A stretch of DNA of 15,605 nt from positions 1 through 15,605 of the forward strand of contig JAISYB010000170.1 of the NCBI GenBank assembly GCA_031270215.1. The letters are read 5' to 3'. The translations under genes and the position numbers were made by a program. Source of the DNA: Streptococcaceae bacterium (GTDB lineage: Bacteria; Bacillota; Bacilli; Lactobacillales; Streptococcaceae). Under the pieces are notes generated by a model that worked only from the letters and a program-made list of their open reading frames with translations, ran no database searches and had not been told where the DNA came from. Below are positions 1 through 6,259 of the stretch, one piece after another (positions within the stretch are counted from its first letter, which is position 1; every line of letters begins with the position of its first letter).

Positions 1-2
1 AT

Positions 3-119
3 ATATCGCGAATTAAAATTGTAGAGACGCCATTTCCAATGCCTAGTCTTAATGAACAAAAGAGAATTGTTATTCAAGTTGAGAAAGCCTTTCAAACATT
101 AAATCTACTAGCTGAGTGA
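3..119 (+). pseudogene. Silent hsdS TRD2 cassette C, 3' end only
   Basis: An open frame enters from the left edge and stops at the TGA at 117-119. It encodes 38 residues including PMPSLNEQKRIV, the conserved sequence at the end of an HsdS target-recognition domain (compare LPPIDEQKRII in the expressed HsdS), followed by the start of a coiled-coil helix and an early stop. This is the 3' end of a promoterless TRD2 half-gene like cassettes A and B; its 5' edge and recombination site lie outside the window. It converges on cassette B and overlaps it by 50 bp. That it is silent is inferred from the layout. A complete second hsdS extending left of the window cannot be excluded. Confidence 0.75.
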
Positions 120-648
120 TATTAGCTATTTCATTAGTGGGTGCAACAGGGATAAACATATCTTTTAATTTAGACACTCCAACACCCCCGATTATTCCGC
201 TCATATTTGAGCTGAAATTACTGAAGAATTCAGGGCTTTGAATATAGTTGAAAAGCCATTTGTGACTTACTCCATATGATGTAAAATTACAAAGTTTATT
301 TCCAAAACAGATTACCTTTTCATTGATAGCCATTTTCTTTCCAGCACTTCCGCCTTCGATACAAAGTAAAATTGACTTTGGGGCAGAAATCCTGAAATTT
401 TTCTCGCCATAGGGTATTCGGACTCCATTATCATAATCGATTAAATTATGCGAAACAACATCTTTAGTTGCTATATAAGGATAACCTTCAGGGATATTCG
501 TGTATTTAGCTTCTTTAATACTCTTGCTTATACTATTACCTGTATATAATTCTGCAACATAATTTAACTTGGACCACCTCCAAGATGATGGAATATCAAA
601 TGGAACTTCAGTTATATCAACAATGTTTCCTTTCTTCTCATAATATGA
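70..648 (-). pseudogene. Silent hsdS TRD2 cassette B
   Basis: The minus-strand frame is open from a stop at 667-669 down to the TAA at 70-72. It reads SYYEKKGN, then a full-length target-recognition domain (VPFDIPSSWRW near its start, PVAPTNEIANI near its end), then a short helix ending RLSQLE. It has no N-terminal conserved region, no ribosome site and no start codon at its 5' edge. It is therefore half an hsdS, matching the second half of the expressed gene, which starts its TRD2 with the same SYYEKK. An internal ATG at 331-333 would give only an 87-residue fragment and is not a believable start. A terminator at 673-709 separates it from the recombinase. It probably serves as a donor of sequence specificity. 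Confidence 0.85.
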
Positions 649-649
649 G
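630..649 (-). repeat. Recombination site at the edge of cassette B
   Basis: These 20 bp are identical to 2747-2766 in the expressed hsdS and in the same orientation. They contain the palindrome CTCATATTATGAG (637-649, read on the minus strand), followed by AAGAAAG. The site marks the 5' edge of cassette B. Relative to the cassette A site at 1632-1649 it is inverted. Confidence 0.8.
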
Positions 650-672
650 ATTGGAGAACAAAATAATTAAGC

Positions 673-709
673 AAAAAGGCGACAAGAGTCCTATTCTCAT
701 CGCCTTTTT
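673..709. terminator. Bidirectional terminator between recombinase and cassette B
   Basis: AAAAAGGCGA (673-682) pairs perfectly with TCGCCTTTTT (700-709) around a 17-nt loop. The A/T runs at both feet make it a Rho-independent terminator on either strand. It starts 6 bp past the recombinase stop codon, so it ends that transcript and keeps cassette B silent. Confidence 0.85.
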
Positions 710-714
710 CTGTA

Positions 715-1512
715 TTACCAAGTGACAATTTTATCCACAATGTTTTGTTGCTCAGTTGATGTTCTTCTCAAATAAATTCTTGTTGTTTCGATGCTTTCAT
801 GCCCCATTAAATCAGCCAGTAATGCAATGTCATTATACTTTGACAAAAAATTCTTAGCAAATAAATGACGAAATGAATGAGGATAGACTACTTTGGTATT
901 CAACCCATATTTATCTGCGTAGTTTTTTAACTGCTGAGCAATACCTCTTGAAGTAATAGCTTCAGCATAACGATTCAAGAAAAGATAGCCTGAGTTGTGA
1001 GATTCAGAATCTAACCAAGTCTGAGTTTCTTCTCGTAGTTTTTTAGGAATATAAAGCCGTCTAACTTTACCGCCTTTGGAGTAAATATCAAAATGGCCCA
1101 CCTCAACATGCTCTACTTTAATTTTAATTAATTCGCTGACACGAGCTCCAGTTGCTCCTAAATACCAGACAACAAAATGCCATTTCAGATTACCATCTTT
1201 TTTCAACTTCCGCTTCAAAAAAAGATAATCAGCATGGCTAATAACATCTTCTAAAAACGACTTTTGTTGGATTTTCACAAAACTAAGTTTAAGATTATCT
1301 TTCCCAATAAAGGCTAAATACTTATTCAAACCTTGTAATCTTAAGTTCACAGTTTTTGGCTTAAACTTTTCAAGAAGATAACCTTTATACTCAAGGAGAT
1401 CTTCTAAGCAAAGTTCATAATGCTCTAAGAAGTACTGCGTCACATAAAGGTAGGATTTTACTGTGTTTTCCGACAAACCTTGTTGTCGTAAGTATAATTC
1501 AAATTTTTTCAT
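715..1512 (-). CDS. creX: Tyrosine recombinase of the hsdS shuffling locus (CreX/XerD-like)
   Basis: A 265-residue phage-integrase-family recombinase that cuts and rejoins DNA through a tyrosine. An N-terminal SAM-like DNA-binding domain (about residues 1-85) precedes the catalytic domain. Catalytic residues visible are Arg124 (GATGARVSEL), Lys146 (YSKGGKVRR), His212 and Arg215 (PHSFRH), His238 (LMGHES) and Tyr247 (TTRIYL). I chose the ATG at 1512 because GGAG lies 8 nt upstream and the protein then begins MKKFELYLRQQGLS like its relatives; the frame also offers an ATG at 1554 without a ribosome site. It sits between hsdS cassettes, as the recombinase does in known inverting Type I loci such as SpnIII of pneumococcus. 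Its likely job is to invert DNA between the short sites at 630, 1632 and 2747. I see no convincing promoter. The gene symbol is by analogy of context. Confidence 0.9.
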   Translation of the reverse strand: MKKFELYLRQQGLSENTVKSYLYVTQYFLEHYELCLEDLLEYKGYLLEKFKPKTVNLRLQGLNKYLAFIGKDNLKLSFVKIQQKSFLEDVISHADYLFLKRKLKKDGNLKWHFVVWYLGATGARVSELIKIKVEHVEVGHFDIYSKGGKVRRLYIPKKLREETQTWLDSESHNSGYLFLNRYAEAITSRGIAQQLKNYADKYGLNTKVVYPHSFRHLFAKNFLSKYNDIALLADLMGHESIETTRIYLRRTSTEQQNIVDKIVTW

Positions 1513-1585
1513 CGATGAATCTCCATTCTTTTGTTTTTGGAAATTCCACCGCACTACTATATCTTATCGTTATTTTGAAGAAAAA

Positions 1586-1631
1586 AATACGTACAAACAC
1601 TCAATTTTTTACATGAACGTTTGTACGTATT
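1586..1631. repeat. Perfect 13-bp inverted repeat upstream of the recombinase
   Basis: AATACGTACAAAC (1586-1598) and GTTTGTACGTATT (1619-1631) are exact reverse complements, separated by 20 bp. The pair lies about 75-120 bp upstream of the recombinase start and directly abuts the cassette A crossover site at 1632. It could be an operator, an accessory recombinase-binding site, or an RNA hairpin in the leader. No function can be assigned from sequence. Confidence 0.7.
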
Positions 1632-1649
1632 ACTCATATTATGAGAAGA
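1632..1649 (+). repeat. Recombination site at the edge of cassette A
   Basis: The 18 bp ACTCATATTATGAGAAGA is the exact reverse complement of 2750-2767 in hsdS. It contains the 13-bp palindrome at 1633-1645. It opens cassette A and is the natural partner for inversion with the expressed gene. Confidence 0.85.
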
Positions 1650-2156
1650 TTGGAAATAATGCTAGTGTTTTAGAAGAAATTCCTGAGATTCCTACAACTT
1701 GGGTCTATTGTCGATTCAAAGACGTTGTCAATTACTATTTAGGGAAAACACCTCCTAGGTCTGCCACAGAATACTGGGGTAACGATATTTCGTGGGTATC
1801 CATTGCAGATATGATTGATAACGGAGTTATTACCGTAACTAAGGAAAAACTGTCGAGTGTGGCTGCACCATTATTTAAGAATAAAATATCGCTTAGAGGT
1901 ACTCTATTAATGAGTTTCAAGTTAACTGTAGGACGTGTATCCATCCTAGGAATAGATGCAGCCCATAATGAAGCGATTATATCGATTTTTCCTTACTATG
2001 ATGTTGAAGAAAAATTTAGAAACTACTTATTCAAGTTTCTTCCAAATATTGCAAATAGCGGCGACTCAAAAGATGCTATTAAAGGAACTACACTTAATTC
2101 CTCAAGCATCAATAATTTACTGATTCCTATACCTCCAATTAATGAACAAGCTCAAA

Positions 2157-2209
2157 TTATTGTTGCAGTTGACCGATTAAATGAAAAAATTGCTCAACTT
2201 TCTCAATAA
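2157..2209. repeat. Interrupted palindrome in the overlap of two hsdS 3' ends
   Basis: The segment shared by cassette A (+) and hsdS (-) is symmetric. TTATTG (2157-2162) pairs with CAATAA (2204-2209), and AGTTGA (2167-2172) pairs with TCAACT (2194-2199), all about one centre. As a result both strands encode a similar ending, AQLSQ-stop and GQLQQ-stop. There is no T-run, so it is not an obvious terminator. Confidence 0.6.
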
Positions 2210-3770
2210 TACTTAACTGTTCATTCTGGGGAGGTATAGCCACAAACAATTGAACTAGTTTTGTTTTGGGTACATTGTATAACGCTTGACCAGATAAATT
2301 AGTAATTTCTTTTATCTGATTATAGAATATTGGTGATGATAAATAATATTCAAGGTATTGAGATAACACGTTAGAATCCACAATTGGTGTAAATTGAAAT
2401 ACAAATCCACCTGCTACGGTATTTGGATAATCTTGTTTTAATCTTGCAATTTTCCCTACATGGTCAAGTGATGTTGAAACAGGTGTAAGTAACTGATTTT
2501 TCTTCAAGTAAATACTTTCATTATTAATGTGCTTTTTATTGATAAAATAATCATTATCTAGCAATTTAAAGCTCATGGGTGCAATATTTCCGCCACGGAC
2601 AATTCTAACACCTGAGCTGTCTAGATTTAAGTCTTCTTTCTTGTACGAGAGTCCTGTATTTATCAGTATAATATCATTCAGGCGTTTATACGACCAATTA
2701 TCGACAGTATCCATGATGAAATCATCAATTAAAGAGTCGCTTTTCTCTTTCTTCTCATAATATGAGTTATCATCACCTTTATAGATAATAGATTCCTGTA
2801 AATCCTTTTTCTTGAGTTTACCTTCTTCAAATAATCTTTGTTTTTCAGCCCTAATTTTATCAAGCAAAACTTCAACTGGTTCATCATTAGGATCTTGTGG
2901 TACAAGTTTTCCTTGCATAGCGTATTGAAGTATGGACTTACGAAGTTTATCTGGAAATTCTTCATTAATTAATTTTAAAGACTGATGCGATTCAGAATAA
3001 CTTTCGACTAATCCAATCATCTCATCAATTTTGTTTATAATTCTCTTTTGCTCATCTATTGGCGGTAGTGGAACAAGAGTTGAATTTGTACTTCGTATTG
3101 ATAGCTTCGGTTGAGCTACCTGATTAAATAATGCCTTAAATTGATTTTGTATAGCTGGCGAATTAATAGCCCTTAACAAATAAAATCTATTAACCAACGG
3201 ATATAGAACTAACTTCAAGGCATTTTCTGTTAATAAAGCACCATCATATTTCTTAGGTATAGTTCCTGCATTACCAATAGTTCCAGCTATTGTAATATAC
3301 AAATCTTCTGAGGATATTGTATAATTTTTAATTGCATCTCTTACCTGCTTGGGAGCATATTGAATTTTAAAGTCAAGTATAGTTTCATCTTTCATATCGG
3401 TAACACGAAGATAAGCATAACTGTTTGCTTCTTCTTGGAGTTTCATTCCTTTTGGAACACGTTTTCCCCCCTTAGCTTGTGCAAGTTGGTCAATTTTTAC
3501 CCATTCCCAACTTTCAGGAATCTCAAAAGGCACATCAACCTCTTTAATCGTCCCATCCGCAAACTTCTCATAATGTAAATTATCATCACCACGAAAAATC
3601 TCAGTTTCCTTCTTATCACGCTTGATTTTGCCTTCTTTAATGAGTTTTTCTTTTTCAACTTTGATACGTTTAAGCAATTCACTTGCAGGTTCATCGTTGG
3701 GATCTTGTGGGACAAGTTTTCCTTCCATTGCACGTTGTAAAATACTAGCTTTTAATTGTTCTGGAGTCAT
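2157..3770 (-). CDS. hsdS: Type I restriction-modification specificity subunit HsdS (expressed copy)
   Basis: This 537-residue subunit picks the bipartite DNA sequence recognised by the HsdM/HsdR complex. Order: N-terminal conserved region (1-69), TRD1 (about 70-235), central conserved helix (about 235-339), TRD2 (about 340-537). Residues 5-69 and 275-339 are an internal repeat sharing GKLVPQDPNDEP and GDDN..YEK, the usual pseudo-symmetry of HsdS. Both TRDs end with a PPxxEQ motif. The protein ends soon after TRD2 with only a short helix. The start overlaps the rhuM stop (ATGA), with GGGGGTGAT just upstream, so translation is coupled. A crossover site lies exactly at the start of TRD2 and a related site at the start of TRD1. 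The TRD2 half is therefore probably exchangeable with cassettes A, B and C. Confidence 0.95.
   Translation of the reverse strand: MTPEQLKASILQRAMEGKLVPQDPNDEPASELLKRIKVEKEKLIKEGKIKRDKKETEIFRGDDNLHYEKFADGTIKEVDVPFEIPESWEWVKIDQLAQAKGGKRVPKGMKLQEEANSYAYLRVTDMKDETILDFKIQYAPKQVRDAIKNYTISSEDLYITIAGTIGNAGTIPKKYDGALLTENALKLVLYPLVNRFYLLRAINSPAIQNQFKALFNQVAQPKLSIRSTNSTLVPLPPIDEQKRIINKIDEMIGLVESYSESHQSLKLINEEFPDKLRKSILQYAMQGKLVPQDPNDEPVEVLLDKIRAEKQRLFEEGKLKKKDLQESIIYKGDDNSYYEKKEKSDSLIDDFIMDTVDNWSYKRLNDIILINTGLSYKKEDLNLDSSGVRIVRGGNIAPMSFKLLDNDYFINKKHINNESIYLKKNQLLTPVSTSLDHVGKIARLKQDYPNTVAGGFVFQFTPIVDSNVLSQYLEYYLSSPIFYNQIKEITNLSGQALYNVPKTKLVQLFVAIPPQNEQLSIIEKVEQFFHLIGQLQQ
2747..2767 (-). repeat. Recombination site inside hsdS at the TRD2 start
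   Basis: 2747-2766 equals the cassette B site (20 bp, same orientation), and 2750-2767 is the reverse complement of the cassette A site (18 bp). The palindromic core is 2754-2766. In hsdS it encodes NSYYEK, so exchange keeps the reading frame. Confidence 0.85.
3564..3590 (-). repeat. Degenerate copy of the recombination site at the TRD1 start
   Basis: These 27 bp match 2751-2777 at 24 positions, and both encode GDDN(L/S)(H/Y)YEK. The left half of the palindrome is lost (TTACAT instead of CTCATA), so it may be a poor substrate or merely shared ancestry of the two HsdS halves. Confidence 0.5.
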
Positions 3771-4771
3771 TTCTCATCACCCCCTAATAACTTATCAAAT
3801 TCTGAAGGGAGTTTATCTTGTTCTTGTAAGCGGATCTGTTTAAATGATTCATACTCCACATTTGCATGATTCATCGCAAAGTTATGAGAAATTTTCCCTG
3901 CACCTTCCAAAACATCACGTCTACTCAAGGTCAAAAAGCCATCTAAAGTTTCAATCCAATCTTTCATATACATTGGAATACGACGATTTGCCTGTGCTTG
4001 TGCAAATGTTAGATAAGCTTCAACAATATCATTCAACGCACTTAACTCTTCTTGGTTTAAGTAGTTTTTAGCCACACCAATATCTGATTTTCTAATATTC
4101 GAACCACGCCAATTCGTTAAGCCCATGTTTGGTTTTGTCGCATTTGCACGAGTTTGAATAATCTCTGCAGCAGTTTGCCCCGTAATTGCCCAATGCAACT
4201 TATTTTGGATCGTTTGGAAGAATAAAATGCTGATATCTTCCGTTGGATCATAGTCAATACTCGTAGCATAGATATCTGTGATTTTTTGATAAAAACGTCG
4301 TTCAGATGTTCGAATGTCTTGAATTCGAGCAAGCAACTCGTCAAAATAATCAAATGGTAAATCTGGATTTTTCAAACGTTCATCATCAAGCATAAAACCT
4401 TTAACGATAAATTCTCTTAAATGCTCCGTTGCCCACTGTCTGAATTTTGTTGCAATCTGACTTTTAATCCGATAACCGATAGAGATAATCACATCTAAGT
4501 TGTAAAATTTTTTATTATAAGTCTTCCCATCTGTAGCAGTTGTTCGGAAATGCCGAACAACTGAATCTTCAACTAGTTCACCCTCTTCAAAGATATGTTT
4601 AATGTGCTCACTAACATTCGATTTACTGCTTTGGAACAACTGTACCAATTGATCCTGCGTTAGCCATACAGTATCGTCATCAAAACGAACATCAATTTTT
4701 AGCCTGCCATCTTCTGTTTGGTAAATTAAAAACTGGCTATTAGTTGGTTGAGGCAAATGATTATCGCTCAT
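3767..4771 (-). CDS. rhuM: RhuM-family protein within the restriction operon
   Basis: A 334-residue protein of the RhuM family (named from Salmonella pathogenicity island 3), often found beside Type I restriction genes. Its biochemical role is not established. Visible features: an N-terminal segment with a helix-turn-helix look (VWLTQDQLVQLF with SSKSNVSEHIKHI, about residues 35-60); the family block FYNLDVIISIGYRIKS (89-104) followed by FRQWATEHLREFIVKGF; and a helical C-terminal half. There is no signal peptide or membrane segment, so it should be cytoplasmic. Its start overlaps the hsdM stop by one base (TAATG) and its stop overlaps the hsdS start, so it is translated with the methylase subunits. 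A DNA-binding or accessory role for the RM complex is inference from context. Confidence 0.88.
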   Translation of the reverse strand: MSDNHLPQPTNSQFLIYQTEDGRLKIDVRFDDDTVWLTQDQLVQLFQSSKSNVSEHIKHIFEEGELVEDSVVRHFRTTATDGKTYNKKFYNLDVIISIGYRIKSQIATKFRQWATEHLREFIVKGFMLDDERLKNPDLPFDYFDELLARIQDIRTSERRFYQKITDIYATSIDYDPTEDISILFFQTIQNKLHWAITGQTAAEIIQTRANATKPNMGLTNWRGSNIRKSDIGVAKNYLNQEELSALNDIVEAYLTFAQAQANRRIPMYMKDWIETLDGFLTLSRRDVLEGAGKISHNFAMNHANVEYESFKQIRLQEQDKLPSEFDKLLGGDEK

Positions 4772-6240
4772 TAATCATTTCCTCCGTCTAGCATTTTCAA
4801 AATATCCGCTAAGACTGAATCAATCTTCTCATTCAGCTCTTTGCGCTCAGTGTTGTATTTTGTAATGAGTTCCATTGGCTCAAGAATCTCTTCCTCTTCT
4901 TGTGGGAAGCCACACTGGTCAAAATTGTAATCCAATTCTGCTAATTCAGACGGTGTAAACTTCTTAGCTTTAGAGAAATTCCCCTCCATGATTTCTTCAC
5001 GTTCGTTCCACCACTCACGAATTGGGTTAAAATGCTCTGACTTCATCGGCTTCGTCTTTGAAAAGTTCTTGTACCCTTCTGGCATATCTAAACGGTAGAA
5101 CCATGTTTCTTTTGTCTTTTTAGTCTTATCAAAGAACAAGATGTTAGTATGAATACCAGTATAAGGAGCAAAAACACTATGAGGCAACCGAATAATTGTA
5201 TGAAGATTAAATTCTTCTACTAATTTTCTCTTTAAGGTTGTTTTTACGCCACCTCCAAACAAGAAACCATCTGGCAAAATCACACCAACACGACCATCTT
5301 GTTTTAAGCGATACATGATAATCGCCATAAATAAATCAGCTGTTTCACTACTTCTCAAATCTGTTGGAAAGTTATTTTTGATGGCATCTAACTCACTTCC
5401 ACCAAATGGTGGATTCATCATAATAATATCGAACTTATCTTTTTCAGTGTAATCACGGACATTCTTTTCAAGTGAATTTCCATGCATTATTTCTGGGTCA
5501 TCAATCTCGTGCAAGAATAAATTCGTTACAGCAAGCAAATGTGGGAATGCTTTCTTCTCAATACCAAACACTGCATTATTATATTTAACAGTATCATCTG
5601 CTGTTTCTCGTTGATTATCTAAAATGTTTAAAGTTGAAGTTAAAAATCCACCTGTACCGCAAGCAAAGTCCGCCATTCTTTCTCCAAGTTTTGGTTGAAG
5701 AATTTCAGCAATAAAATCTGTAGCTGCACGAGGCGTATAGAATTCTCCGGCGTTCCCTGCCGATTGAATATCCTTCAAAATAGACTCGTAGATGTCATTA
5801 AACAAGTGACGGTCCTCTGGACTATGGAAGTCAACTTCATCAACAACATTGATGACTTGACGGAGTAAAACACCATCTTTCATGTAGTTATTTGCATCTT
5901 CAAAAGCCGCTTTCACAATCTGCTTACGAATTGGCATTACTGGTGTAATTTCAATTTCTTTCAGACCTTTGAAAAGTTTGTTATTAACGAAATCGAGTAA
6001 ATCATCCCCTGTCATTACTTGCTCACCTTTTTCAGAATGAGCCCAGTTACGCCATTTCAGTTCTTCAGGAATGATTGATTCATAATCATCATCTTCGATT
6101 TCCCAAACCTCTTCACGGCTATCATAAATTTTCAAGAAAAGAAGCCATGACATTTGTTCTATCCGCTGTGCATCACCATTAACACCTGCATCCTTGCGAG
6201 TAATATCTTGAATTCGTTTTACGAATGAGTTTGTCGCCAT
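4771..6240 (-). CDS. hsdM: Type I restriction-modification methyltransferase subunit HsdM
   Basis: A 489-residue N6-adenine DNA methyltransferase that, with HsdS, methylates the recognition site using S-adenosylmethionine, and is also required for restriction. The N-terminal helical HsdM domain (about 5-145) precedes the catalytic domain. The latter has AGEFYTPR (164-171), the SAM-binding motif DFACGTGG (191-198) and the catalytic NPPF (276-279). C-terminal helices (about 420-489) should contact HsdS. Length is normal for the family and no key residue is missing. AAGGAG lies 12 nt before the ATG, a slightly long spacing, in the 19-bp gap after hsdR. It is the third gene of the five-gene operon. 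Confidence 0.97.
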   Translation of the reverse strand: MATNSFVKRIQDITRKDAGVNGDAQRIEQMSWLLFLKIYDSREEVWEIEDDDYESIIPEELKWRNWAHSEKGEQVMTGDDLLDFVNNKLFKGLKEIEITPVMPIRKQIVKAAFEDANNYMKDGVLLRQVINVVDEVDFHSPEDRHLFNDIYESILKDIQSAGNAGEFYTPRAATDFIAEILQPKLGERMADFACGTGGFLTSTLNILDNQRETADDTVKYNNAVFGIEKKAFPHLLAVTNLFLHEIDDPEIMHGNSLEKNVRDYTEKDKFDIIMMNPPFGGSELDAIKNNFPTDLRSSETADLFMAIIMYRLKQDGRVGVILPDGFLFGGGVKTTLKRKLVEEFNLHTIIRLPHSVFAPYTGIHTNILFFDKTKKTKETWFYRLDMPEGYKNFSKTKPMKSEHFNPIREWWNEREEIMEGNFSKAKKFTPSELAELDYNFDQCGFPQEEEEILEPMELITKYNTERKELNEKIDSVLADILKMLDGGND

Positions 6241-6259
6241 TTATTATCATTTCTCCTTA

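Larger units (their letters stand above)
1632..2209 (+). pseudogene. Silent hsdS TRD2 cassette A
   Basis: An hsdS half-gene on the strand opposite the expressed gene. From the recombination site it reads SYYEKIGNN, a full target-recognition domain (EIPTTWVYCRFKDV near the start, IPIPPINEQAQII at the end), and a terminal helix ending AQLSQ. The frame is open upstream to 1463 and has an ATG at 1613, but there is no ribosome site, and the region homologous to HsdS begins only at the crossover site. It lacks the N-terminal conserved region, TRD1 and the central helix, so it should not give a working subunit on its own. Its end overlaps the expressed hsdS by 53 bp. Inversion of 1632-2767 would place it in frame after GDDN of hsdS. 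Confidence 0.88.
1632..2767. other. Predicted invertible segment exchanging hsdS TRD2
   Basis: The segment is bounded by 18-bp inverted copies of the crossover site and contains two convergent TRD2 coding stretches with their own stop codons. Inversion moves cassette A into hsdS and parks the present TRD2 as the silent copy, with no need for a site at the 3' ends. This is inferred from structure; both orientations were not observed. Confidence 0.75.

Noticed and set aside
70..333. Independent 87-residue gene starting at 333
   Set aside because: The same frame continues upstream with clear HsdS TRD sequence to 648; the ATG is internal to cassette B.
1513..1554. Recombinase start at the upstream ATG (1554)
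   Set aside because: No ribosome site precedes it, while GGAG lies 8 nt before the ATG at 1512, and the extra 14 residues are unlike the family.
1463..1631. N-terminal extension of the cassette A frame back to 1463
   Set aside because: It reads antisense through the start of the recombinase gene, has no ribosome site, and HsdS-like sequence begins only at the crossover site.
2575..2760. Plus-strand open frame across the hsdS TRD2 boundary
   Set aside because: Shadow of the hsdS coding strand, without a ribosome site or family resemblance.
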